DNA of 5,378 nucleotides from an uncultured Veillonellaceae bacterium (GCA_958439155.1 CAUBUJ010000114.1:1-5378); one strand, 5' to 3'. Positions 1 through 4,416 are shown, counted from the first letter of the stretch. Translations and numbers: made by a program. Notes: generated from the sequence alone by a model not told the origin.

Positions 1-605
1 ACCGGATGTACGCGGAAAAAGCAGACGGACACCTCCGCCGCAGCGCCCAGACCGCGATGTACGAAATTCTCACCACCCTGGTCCGCCTCATGGCGCCGGT
101 CATCTCCTTCACCGCTGAAGAAGTCTGGCAGGCACTGCCGGCAGGCGTGGAAAGAGAAAAGTCCGTCCACCTCGCAGACTGGCCGGAAGCGAAGCCCCAG
201 TACCTCGATGAAGCGCTGGAAGCAAAATGGGACAAGCGCCTCGCCCTCCGGAGCGTCATCACCAAGGCTCTCGAAGAAGCGCGCGTCGCCAAAGAAATCG
301 GCCACGCCCTCGACGCGGACGTCACCGTCTATGCCGACGGCGATGACTACGCGGCGCTGGACGAAATGAAAGACTTCCTGGCAGACCTGTGCATCGTAAG
401 CACCGTCACCCTCGTGAAAGGCACTGCCGGCGCCCCGGAAAAGGCTGTCGCCAATGAAGAAGGCACAGTGAAAGTGGTGGTCACCCCGTCCACCCGGGAA
501 AAGTGTGAACGCTGCTGGAAACACGATCCCACAGTCGGCTCCGATCCGAAACACCCGCACCTCTGCGCAAGATGCGCTCATGTGCTGACTGAAATGGGTG
601 AATAA
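1..605 (+). CDS. ileS: isoleucyl-tRNA synthetase, C-terminal part (5' end outside window)
   Basis: This is the C-terminal part of isoleucine--tRNA ligase, the cytoplasmic enzyme that charges tRNA-Ile with isoleucine. The reading frame is already open at base 3 and ends at TAA 603-605, so the catalytic domain lies upstream of the window. Numbering from the Met at base 6, residues about 10-45 (RRSAQTAMYEILTTLVRLMA, then PVISFTAEEVWQ) are typical of the helical anticodon-binding domain of class Ia synthetases. Residues about 95-110 (KEIGHALDADVTVYA) match the following conserved block. The C-terminus holds a zinc finger with Cys167, Cys170, Cys187 and Cys190 (CERCW ... LCARC), as in bacterial IleS of the E. 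coli type. It is followed at once by an intrinsic terminator, so it is the last gene of its transcript. The often-seen downstream neighbour lspA is absent. Identification is firm. Confidence 0.97.
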   Translation, partial: RMYAEKADGHLRRSAQTAMYEILTTLVRLMAPVISFTAEEVWQALPAGVEREKSVHLADWPEAKPQYLDEALEAKWDKRLALRSVITKALEEARVAKEIGHALDADVTVYADGDDYAALDEMKDFLADLCIVSTVTLVKGTAGAPEKAVANEEGTVKVVVTPSTREKCERCWKHDPTVGSDPKHPHLCARCAHVLTEMGE

Positions 606-615
606 TGGCAAAATG

Positions 616-642
616 AAAAACGCTCCTTATGGGGCGTTTTTT
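616..642 (+). terminator. intrinsic terminator of ileS
   Basis: An 11-bp stem (616-626 with 631-641, one G-T pair) closes a TTAT loop. The 5' arm begins with five A and the 3' arm ends in a run of six T (637-642). It starts 11 bases after the ileS stop. The A run opposite the T run means it could also work on the - strand. Confidence 0.9.
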
Positions 643-694
643 GTTTGGGGAAACGGGATGTGGGTGAGGAGGGGGTCTGCGTCATTGGCACGGG

Positions 695-715
695 GTCTGA
701 GGCCGGAGGCCGGAT
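695..715 (+). repeat. heptad array, 3 copies
   Basis: Three 7-bp repeats in exact register: GTCTGAG, GCCGGAG, GCCGGAT. They follow the first TGCGTCAT core (678-685) after a 9-base spacer. Confidence 0.75.
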
Positions 716-717
716 GG

Positions 718-754
718 TGCGTCATGGGAGCGGGGGCCGCGGCCCGTGGTCTGA
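718..754 (+). repeat. 37-bp repeat copy 1 (36/37 identical to 882-918)
   Basis: From the core TGCGTCAT through the G-rich spacer to the first heptad, this segment differs from 882-918 only at its 19th base (G here, T there). Such near-identity in non-coding DNA points to recent duplication or conversion. Confidence 0.95.
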
Positions 755-769
755 GATCTGAGGTCAGAG
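749..769 (+). repeat. heptad array, 3 copies
   Basis: GTCTGAG, ATCTGAG and GTCAGAG in exact 7-bp register, leading directly into the next core box at 772. Confidence 0.8.
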
Positions 770-795
770 GGTGCGTCATTGATACGGGGGCTGTG

Positions 796-830
796 GTCTG
801 GAGACGGGAGTCGGAAGTCTGAAGAGGGAA
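796..830 (+). repeat. heptad array, 5 copies
   Basis: GTCTGGA, GACGGGA, GTCGGAA, GTCTGAA and GAGGGAA run in exact 7-bp register with no insertion. They are followed by GCGGAAGGGA and then TTTTTATA and the hairpin at 850-862. Confidence 0.85.
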
Positions 831-849
831 GCGGAAGGGATTTTTATAG

Positions 850-862
850 GCGGCTCCGCCGC
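850..862 (+). repeat. GCGGC hairpin module
   Basis: GCGGC (850-854), loop TCC, GCCGC (858-862), preceded by TTTTTATAG. The same module is at 967-979, 1176-1188 and 1281-1293, and in the second array at 4183-4195. Loops vary (TCC, TTC, GCA, GAA, GGA) while the arms are conserved, which suggests that pairing is what is kept. Confidence 0.8.
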
Positions 863-881
863 TGGGAAATAGGTGCGGTAC

Positions 882-918
882 TGCGTCATGGGAGCGGGGT
901 CCGCGGCCCGTGGTCTGA
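882..918 (+). repeat. 37-bp repeat copy 2
   Basis: Second copy of the segment at 718-754, with one mismatch. It opens the best-preserved full unit (882-1002). Confidence 0.95.
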
Positions 919-940
919 AGACGGAAGTCTGGAGTCTGGA
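913..940 (+). repeat. heptad array, 4 copies
   Basis: GTCTGAA, GACGGAA, GTCTGGA and GTCTGGA in exact 7-bp register. The last two copies are identical. Confidence 0.85.
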
Positions 941-966
941 GAGCAAAGCGTAAAATCTTTTTATAT

Positions 967-979
967 GCGGCTTCGCCGC
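967..979 (+). repeat. GCGGC hairpin module
   Basis: GCGGC, loop TTC, GCCGC, preceded by TTTTTATAT as in the unit before it. Confidence 0.8.
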
Positions 980-1175
980 GGGATGGAGCTGCTAGCGTCT
1001 GGTACGTCATTGGCAACTGCGCCCCGGCCTACCCAAAAGGCCTATTGCGGCCAGCATCCGCCTCTCTCAACTGGTCACTCTCAATTTTCCCACACCTATG
1101 CGGCCTCACCCCTCTGCGCCCTGCCGCCATGTTGTCTTATTTCCTGGAAAGCCGCAGATATAAACGTTGAAAGCA

Positions 1176-1188
1176 GCGGCGCAGCCGC
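1176..1188 (-). repeat. GCGGC hairpin module, - orientation
   Basis: GCGGC, loop GCA, GCCGC, followed on the + strand by ATATGAAAG. The TATA-like flank lies on the opposite side from the left-hand units, which gives the orientation. Confidence 0.7.
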
Positions 1189-1212
1189 ATATGAAAGTTT
1201 TCTGCTTTCCGC

Positions 1213-1233
1213 CTTAAACCTCAGACCTCAGGC
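1213..1233 (-). repeat. heptad array, 3 copies, - orientation
   Basis: On the + strand CTTAAAC, CTCAGAC, CTCAGGC. This is the reverse complement of the GTCTGAG-type heptads and sits on the expected side of the core at 1243-1250. Confidence 0.7.
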
Positions 1234-1255
1234 CCCACGCCAATGATGCACCATC

Positions 1256-1276
1256 CGCTAACAGCTGACAGCTTCC
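1256..1276 (-). repeat. second-type heptad array, 3 copies
   Basis: CGCTAAC, AGCTGAC, AGCTTCC in 7-bp register. This belongs to the AGCTGAM family, which is distinct from the GTCTG heptads and is also seen at 4287-4321. Confidence 0.65.
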
Positions 1277-1280
1277 GCCA

Positions 1281-1293
1281 GCGGCGAAGCCGC
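1281..1293 (-). repeat. GCGGC hairpin module, - orientation
   Basis: GCGGC, loop GAA, GCCGC, inside the 121-bp leftward unit next to the phosphatase gene. Confidence 0.75.
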
Positions 1294-1318
1294 GTAAGAA
1301 GAGCCTCTCCGCTTTCTT

Positions 1319-1346
1319 CTTCAGACTCCAGATCTCCAACTTCAGA
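1319..1346 (-). repeat. heptad array, 4 copies, - orientation
   Basis: On the + strand CTTCAGA, CTCCAGA, TCTCCAA, CTTCAGA in exact 7-bp register. It is the counterpart of 913-940 on the opposite strand. Confidence 0.8.
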
Positions 1347-1371
1347 CCATGAGCCCTGCTCTAATGACGCA

Positions 1372-1392
1372 CCAACAGCCAACAGCTAACAG
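1372..1392 (-). repeat. AACAG heptad array overlapping a gene's 3' end
   Basis: CCAACAG, CCAACAG, CTAACAG in exact 7-bp register. The third copy (1386-1392) covers the TAG stop codon, the last codon and the first base of the codon before it in the phosphatase gene on the - strand. Confidence 0.75.
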
Positions 1393-1844
1393 CCTGTATT
1401 CCGCAGCGCCTGTAAGAGTCCCTCGCAGCCGCGGCGGATGTCGTCGTAGGTTTTCCGGAAATCTCCTGTATACCATGGATCGGCGACCTCCCGTTTCTCT
1501 CCGGCATACTCCATGAGAAGATGAATTTTTCCCTCTTCGTCATCTCCAATGAGGCGGCGGAGGTGGTATAAATTTTCCTCATCCATAGCCAGCACCAGGT
1601 CTGCCGCATCATAATCGGCGCGGCTCATGAGGCGCGCCCGGCGCGGGGTGAAGGGGATGCCCATGGCGGTGAGTGTCCGCCGAGCCGGCGGGTACATGTC
1701 ATGTCCGATTTCTTCCGTGGTGAGCGCCGCAGAGGAGACGGAAATGTCATGAGACAGGCCCGCCTTGCTGACGAGGTCTTTCATGATATATTCCGCCATG
1801 GGAGAGCGGCAGATATTGCCGTGACATACGAATAAAAGATGCAT
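1386..1844 (-). CDS. low-molecular-weight protein-tyrosine phosphatase
   Basis: A 152-aa cytoplasmic phosphatase of the LMW-PTP family, which removes phosphate from tyrosine (in some relatives arginine) of proteins through a cysteinyl-phosphate intermediate. The active-site loop CHGNICRSP spans residues 7-15, with nucleophile Cys7 and phosphate-binding Arg13. The general-acid loop is DPWYTGDF, with Asp122. The length is usual for the family. I chose the ATG at 1842-1844 because the family starts directly with this strand (MHLLFVCHGN) and AAAGGAG lies 5 bases upstream. An in-frame extension of 32 residues upstream has no family resemblance and covers this binding site. It stands alone, with no kinase or capsule gene beside it, so its substrate cannot be inferred. 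No terminator follows: the stop codon is inside a 7-bp repeat array. The family is certain, the physiological role unknown. Confidence 0.95.
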   Translation of the reverse strand: MHLLFVCHGNICRSPMAEYIMKDLVSKAGLSHDISVSSAALTTEEIGHDMYPPARRTLTAMGIPFTPRRARLMSRADYDAADLVLAMDEENLYHLRRLIGDDEEGKIHLLMEYAGEKREVADPWYTGDFRKTYDDIRRGCEGLLQALRNTGC

Positions 1845-1849
1845 ACGGT

Positions 1850-1856
1850 CTCCTTT
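1850..1856 (-). promoter_or_regulatory. ribosome binding site of the phosphatase gene
   Basis: AAAGGAG on the - strand, 5 bases before ATG 1844. It decides this start over the longer in-frame ORF. A GC-rich hairpin (1859-1864 with 1870-1875, loop of 5) lies just upstream. Confidence 0.85.
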
Positions 1857-1886
1857 CGCCGGCACCTGGCGCCGGACTTCCTTATG

Positions 1887-1892
1887 ATTGTA
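1887..1892 (-). promoter_or_regulatory. candidate -10 box for the phosphatase gene
   Basis: TACAAT on the - strand would give a leader of roughly 35 bases. The -35 position is poor (TTCTTT at 17-bp spacing). A second candidate -10, TATAAT at 1992-1997 (- strand), would give a leader of about 140 bases and also lacks a good -35. I cannot choose between them. Confidence 0.35.
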
Positions 1893-2046
1893 CCGCCCTT
1901 CTGCAGAAAAAAGAACGGGCGCCCAGGGCGATTTCTTCAAAACTCACTCACTTTTTAATCAGCGCCGCTCCGTGCGCACGCAAGTTCACCTATTATAAAA
2001 TCTTTTTGAACAATAAATAAATGTAGTGAAATTCCGGAAAAATCCC

Positions 2047-2075
2047 TTGCATTTTTTAATTTCATAGTGTACTAT
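2047..2075 (+). promoter_or_regulatory. promoter of the small ORF
   Basis: TTGCAT (2047-2052), a 17-base spacer and TACTAT (2070-2075) form a reasonable housekeeping promoter in AT-rich DNA. Transcription would start near 2082, giving a leader of about 90 bases before the ATG at 2175. Confidence 0.6.
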
Positions 2076-2102
2076 ATAAACATCAAAAACATAGTACCCT
2101 AT
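2064..2102 (+). promoter_or_regulatory. operator-like palindrome pair over the -10 box
   Basis: ATAGTGTACTAT (2064-2075) and ATAGTACCCTAT (2091-2102) are two partly palindromic 12-mers starting 27 bp apart. Across them, GTACTAT (2069-2075) and ATAGTAC (2091-2097) form a perfect 7-bp inverted repeat with a 15-base gap. The first half covers the -10 box, as a repressor site would. No regulator gene is beside it, so the binding protein is unknown. Confidence 0.45.
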
Positions 2103-2133
2103 GAAAAACAAGGAGCACACCATGAAAGAGTGA
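2101..2133 (+). other. possible leader mini-ORFs (10 codons or 3 codons)
   Basis: ATG at 2101 reads MKNKEHTMKE and stops at TGA 2131-2133. Inside it, a good AAGGAG (2110-2115) is spaced 6 bases from a second ATG (2122) that reads only MKE before the same stop. A well-placed ribosome binding site in front of a three-codon ORF suggests either a translated leader or the remnant of a start lost by frameshift. Neither can be settled here. Confidence 0.3.
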
Positions 2134-2160
2134 CTCCCCAAACATATCCATTTCCAGAGC

Positions 2161-2166
2161 AAGGAG
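2161..2166 (+). promoter_or_regulatory. ribosome binding site of the small ORF
   Basis: AAGGAG, 8 bases before ATG 2175. It is the main reason for choosing this start over upstream in-frame codons. Confidence 0.65.
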
Positions 2167-2174
2167 TGATCCCT

Positions 2175-2312
2175 ATGGAAAAAAACAGATCTATCACAAA
2201 AGACAATAAGAGAAGAGAAATCAAAAGCGTAGATATCCCCTGGTGGATCGGCGGCCCGAAAGTGATCGCCGTCCCGGTGAGAGAAAAGCGGGATATCCGC
2301 GCCGCATGGTGA
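2175..2312 (+). CDS. small protein of unknown function (45 aa)
   Basis: I do not recognise this protein. It has 45 residues with a charged N-terminal half (MEKNRSITKDNKRREIKSVD), a central hydrophobic patch (IPWWIGGPKVIAVPV, residues 21-35) with two adjacent tryptophans, and a short basic tail ending RDIRAAW. No membrane segment, signal peptide or cysteines are visible. Support for expression: a promoter at 2047-2075, AAGGAG (2161-2166) 8 bases before this ATG, and a strong terminator about 100 bases after the TGA at 2310-2312. The frame stays open upstream to 2067, but those starts lack a correctly placed ribosome binding site, and a GTG at 2130 is 14 bases from the nearest one. Transcription is more likely than not. 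Translation is plausible but unproven. Confidence 0.55.
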   Translation: MEKNRSITKDNKRREIKSVDIPWWIGGPKVIAVPVREKRDIRAAW

Positions 2313-2342
2313 CGGAGCGAGGAAGAAGATTCCTTCCATATA

Positions 2343-2372
2343 GAGGGGCGAAGGTGATACCCTGAGCCCCTC
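2343..2372 (+). other. nested stem-loop in the small ORF's 3' region
   Basis: GAGGGGC (2343-2349) pairs perfectly with GCCCCTC (2366-2372). Inside, GGT (2353-2355) can pair with ACC (2359-2361). There is no T run, so it is not a terminator by itself. It sits between the small ORF and the terminator at 2410. Confidence 0.4.
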
Positions 2373-2409
2373 AACATTCCCCTTACATTTCCTGAGAATT
2401 AGTACACAC

Positions 2410-2447
2410 AAAAAGATGGTCCTTTCCCCCTTTCGGACCATCTTTTT
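2410..2447. terminator. bidirectional terminator, small ORF and nhaA
   Basis: A perfect 13-bp stem (2410-2422 with 2435-2447) whose outer part is five A against five T, with a GATGGTCC/GGACCATC core and a 12-base pyrimidine loop. It ends the + strand small-ORF transcript and backs up the terminator at 2455-2487 for nhaA on the - strand. Confidence 0.9.
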
Positions 2448-2454
2448 GCGTGCG

Positions 2455-2487
2455 AAAAAAGATGACCCCGGAAGGCCATCTTTTTTT
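2455..2487. terminator. second bidirectional terminator, first after nhaA
   Basis: GATGACC (2461-2467) pairs with GGCCATC (2474-2480) with one G-T pair around a 6-base loop, flanked by six A and seven T. It lies about 60 bases past the nhaA stop on the - strand. Its A-run/GATG...CATC/T-run layout closely resembles the neighbouring terminator. Confidence 0.85.
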
Positions 2488-2542
2488 CATCACTTGGGAA
2501 AGGGCGGACTTTCCAGAAGCGGTTTACACAGGAGAGGATTTT

Positions 2543-3727
2543 TTATCCCTGCATCTTGAAAATGACCATGCCTGCCAGGCCGGAGATGAGGGAGGCGGTG
2601 ACGATGGCTGCTTTGGCCGTGACCAGGTCCGCCGCACCGGTGAAGGAGAGAGTGGCCAGGAAGATGGACATGGTGAAGCCGATGCCCGCCAGGACGCCTG
2701 CGCCGAGGAAGTGGCTCCACCGGACGCCGTCGGGCATGCGGGCGATGCCGCACTTGATGAGGAAGAATACCATGAGGATGATGCCGAGCGGTTTGCCCAG
2801 GAAGAGGCCGCCGATGACGCCCAGACCGATCGGGTCAAGGAGGCTGGCGAAGCTTTCTCCGGAGAGAGGAATGCCGGCATTTCCAAGAGCGAAGACAGGC
2901 ATGATCAGGAAGGCTGACCATGGGGAGAGAGCGTGTTCCCACCGGCAGAGGGGAAATTCGTGCTCTGTTTCTTCCGTGCCGGCAGGAATGGTGAAGCCCA
3001 CCAGAACGCCGGCGATGGTGGGATGGATGCCCGATTTCAGGAAGGCATACCATGTGATGAGGCCGCCCAGAATGTAGAGAAAGGGGGTATGGATGCCCCG
3101 CCGTCCGAGAAGGTAGAGTACGAGAAGCACTGCCAGCCCGACAGCGAGGGCCATGTACTGGAGGGAGCTGCTGTAGAACAGGGCGATCACCACGATGCCC
3201 CCCAGGTCGTCTACGATGGCCAGAGCGGTGAGGAAAATGGCCACGCTTTTCGGAACGGTCTTCGCCGCGAAGGCGAGCACTCCGAGAGAGAAGGCGATGT
3301 CGGTGCACATGGGGATGGCCCAGCCCGACATGGATGCTTCTCCAAAGTTAAAGAGCGTATAGATGAGGGCAGGCACCACCATACCGCCCACCGCGGCGGC
3401 AATGGGAAGAATGGTGGCGGAGAGGGATTTCAGCTCGCCGAAGAGAAATTCCCGCTTGATTTCCATGCCCACCACGAGGAAGAAAATGACCATGAGGCCG
3501 TCATTGATCCAGTGGAGTAGGGACATGGACAGATCCGGCGTGAGCGATACCGGAATGTGAAGGAAATGTTCGTAATTTTCCGCCAGGGGGGAATTGGCGA
3601 GAGCCATGGCGATGGCGGCGCATATGAGGAGGATGATGCCGCCGGCGGATTCATCTTTGAAGAAATCGAAGAAGTCATCGGTAAAATTGCGGGAAGCAGG
3701 CGGGGTGGGCGGTGCGCGGTGAGCCAT
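2543..3727 (-). CDS. nhaA: Na+/H+ antiporter NhaA
   Basis: A complete 394-aa inner-membrane antiporter that expels Na+ (or Li+) in exchange for protons, used for sodium and alkaline pH tolerance. E. coli NhaA has 388 residues. Key residues are all present. Asp143 in CTDIAFSLGV corresponds to E. coli Asp133. Asp173-Asp174 in LAIVDDLGGIVVIALFY correspond to the ion-binding pair Asp163-Asp164. Lys312 in GLFLGKPLGI corresponds to Lys300. The family block WINDGLMVIFFLVVGMEIKRE is at about 73-92. A soluble N-terminus (FTDDFFDFFKDESAGG) leads into about a dozen hydrophobic segments. The ATG at 3727 has AAAGGA 7 bases upstream. It is a single-gene unit with its own promoter and two terminators downstream. 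No nhaR regulator is visible. I see nothing broken or unusual in the protein. Confidence 0.97.
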   Translation of the reverse strand: MAHRAPPTPPASRNFTDDFFDFFKDESAGGIILLICAAIAMALANSPLAENYEHFLHIPVSLTPDLSMSLLHWINDGLMVIFFLVVGMEIKREFLFGELKSLSATILPIAAAVGGMVVPALIYTLFNFGEASMSGWAIPMCTDIAFSLGVLAFAAKTVPKSVAIFLTALAIVDDLGGIVVIALFYSSSLQYMALAVGLAVLLVLYLLGRRGIHTPFLYILGGLITWYAFLKSGIHPTIAGVLVGFTIPAGTEETEHEFPLCRWEHALSPWSAFLIMPVFALGNAGIPLSGESFASLLDPIGLGVIGGLFLGKPLGIILMVFFLIKCGIARMPDGVRWSHFLGAGVLAGIGFTMSIFLATLSFTGAADLVTAKAAIVTASLISGLAGMVIFKMQG

Positions 3728-3734
3728 GACGAAA

Positions 3735-3740
3735 TCCTTT
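3735..3740 (-). promoter_or_regulatory. ribosome binding site of nhaA
   Basis: AAAGGA on the - strand, 7 bases before ATG 3727. Confidence 0.8.
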
Positions 3741-3744
3741 CTCT

Positions 3745-3768
3745 ATAAATAGGCGGCTTGCGCCGCTG
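3745..3768 (+). repeat. solo hairpin module in the nhaA leader
   Basis: GCGGC (3753-3757), loop TTGC, GCCGC (3762-3766), preceded by ATAAATAG and followed by TG. It matches the repeat-unit segment at 844-864 (TATAGGCGGCT ... CGCCGCTG), but without a core box or heptads. It would be transcribed as part of the nhaA 5' leader. Confidence 0.6.
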
Positions 3769-3777
3769 TCTTGACAG
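3766..3777. promoter_or_regulatory. palindrome just inside the nhaA transcript start
   Basis: CTGTC-TT-GACAG, 5-bp arms with a 2-base centre, too tight for an RNA hairpin but suited to a dimeric DNA-binding protein. It lies about 10-20 bases downstream of the expected nhaA start of transcription. Confidence 0.3.
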
Positions 3778-3800
3778 GTATTCTATAATTCGATTATACC
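3771..3800 (+). promoter_or_regulatory. weak candidate + strand promoter
   Basis: A perfect TTGACA (3771-3776) is followed after 18 bases by TATACC (3795-3800). It would transcribe rightward into the second repeat array, where no gene lies. The -10 is imperfect and it overlaps the nhaA promoter. Confidence 0.25.
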
Positions 3801-3819
3801 ATTTTAAATAGTGCATGGT
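3793..3819 (-). promoter_or_regulatory. nhaA promoter
   Basis: On the - strand, TGGTATAAT gives an extended -10 (TATAAT at 3793-3798). A partial -35, TCGACC, lies 18 bases upstream. The leader would be roughly 55-60 bases. TATAAT (3784-3789, + strand) and ATTATA (3793-3798) form an inverted repeat with a 3-base centre. Confidence 0.6.
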
Positions 3820-4114
3820 CGAGGGAGGATATACTTTTATTTTCAGAAAGGGATGTACTGTATTTGCTGTTGTGGGAAAGGTGCATCATGGTAGCGTAGC
3901 GCGTAGCGCAAAGCGCAGGGCGGTAGATGCTGGCCGCATGGGCATGAGAAAGTTTAGGGCTTAGAGTTATGAGTGGAGAGGGGTGGTGCCGCCTCAAATA
4001 AAATGGGCGGCGGAATTTTGTATGGTCCGAAGCGCCGGGCCTGCGTACCAAATGCTTTTCAACCCGCTCATACACGGCGGAGCCATATATAAAGGAAGCC
4101 CTTCCCATTCTCGC

Positions 4115-4142
4115 CTTAGACCCCAGACCTCAGACCTTTGAC
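4115..4142 (-). repeat. heptad array, 4 copies, - orientation
   Basis: On the + strand CTTAGAC, CCCAGAC, CTCAGAC, CTTTGAC in exact 7-bp register, next to the core at 4152-4159. Confidence 0.85.
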
Positions 4143-4182
4143 CTCACGCCAATAATGCACCAGCCGTTAGCCGCTTTATTCC

Positions 4183-4195
4183 GCGGCGGAGCCGC
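4183..4195 (-). repeat. GCGGC hairpin module, - orientation
   Basis: GCGGC, loop GGA, GCCGC, followed by ATATAAAGGAAG on the + strand. A decayed copy with the same flank (GGCGGAGCC, then ATATATAAAGGAAG) is at about 4077-4096. Confidence 0.8.
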
Positions 4196-4221
4196 ATATA
4201 AAGGAAGTCCTTCCGCTTTCC

Positions 4222-4249
4222 ACTCCAGACTCCAGACTTCGGACTTCAG
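4222..4249 (-). repeat. heptad array, 4 copies, - orientation
   Basis: On the + strand ACTCCAG, ACTCCAG, ACTTCGG, ACTTCAG in exact 7-bp register, in the unit whose core is 4268-4275. Confidence 0.85.
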
Positions 4250-4286
4250 ACCACGAGCTCTGCGCTAATGACGCACCGCCCCTCTC

Positions 4287-4321
4287 AACTGACAGCTGAA
4301 AGCTGAAGGCTGACAGCTTGC
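4287..4321 (-). repeat. second-type heptad array, 5 copies
   Basis: AACTGAC, AGCTGAA, AGCTGAA, GGCTGAC, AGCTTGC in exact 7-bp register. It occupies the place where other units have the GCGGC hairpin, so the two modules seem interchangeable. Confidence 0.8.
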
Positions 4322-4388
4322 TTTCTACTTCCTCTTCAGACTTTTGCCTTCAGACCAGGGACCCTGCCCCCATGATGCACCATCTGAC

Positions 4389-4416
4389 CTTAGACCCCAG
4401 ATCCCAGACCCCAGAC
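4389..4416 (-). repeat. heptad array, 4 copies, - orientation
   Basis: On the + strand CTTAGAC, CCCAGAT, CCCAGAC, CCCAGAC in exact 7-bp register, followed by CGCGGGCCCCGCTCCCAT, the reverse complement of the G-rich spacer beside the cores. Confidence 0.85.

Larger units (their letters stand above)
678..1392. repeat. composite intergenic repeat array I (two converging sets of units)
   Basis: This is a gene-free stretch of about 740 bases between ileS and the phosphatase gene. A core box TGCGTCAT occurs on the + strand at 678-685, 718-725, 772-779 and 882-889, with a variant TACGTCAT at 1003-1010. On the - strand it occurs at 1243-1250 (variant TGCATCAT) and 1364-1371. After each core comes a G-rich spacer, then an array of 7-bp repeats, and in the longer units a purine-rich stretch, a TTTTATA-like segment and a GCGGC hairpin. 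The full units are 110 bp (772-881), 121 bp (882-1002) and 121 bp (- strand core to core, 1250 to 1371). Units from the left read rightward and those from the right read leftward. They meet in a less regular centre at about 1011-1150. ORFs here are by-products of the repeat. Confidence 0.85.

Noticed and set aside
627..1246. Open reading frames of 74-155 codons on both strands in array I
   Set aside because: They run through the heptads and hairpins, lack ribosome binding sites, have low-complexity products and follow from 7-bp repeats being open in several frames.
678..1392. CRISPR array
   Set aside because: Core-to-core distances vary (40-121 bp), the spacers are themselves repeats, and no cas gene is present.
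1845..1940. 32-residue N-terminal extension of the phosphatase
   Set aside because: It covers the AAAGGAG site and has no family similarity. The family begins at the chosen Met.
2356..2372. TPP riboswitch-like string (ATACCCTGA)
   Set aside because: Only a short resemblance; the rest of the conserved TPP core is absent, and no thiamine gene follows.
1986..2441. 151-codon ORF on the - strand opposite the small ORF
   Set aside because: It starts in the terminator stem, runs through the + strand promoter and has no ribosome binding site or recognisable motif.
2450..3560. Long ORFs antisense or out of frame to nhaA
   Set aside because: Shadows of the GC-rich nhaA coding frame. nhaA shows every family motif, and these products resemble nothing.
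3794..4108. 104-codon ORF on the - strand upstream of nhaA
   Set aside because: It covers the nhaA promoter and repeat DNA, with no ribosome binding site and a product lacking family features.
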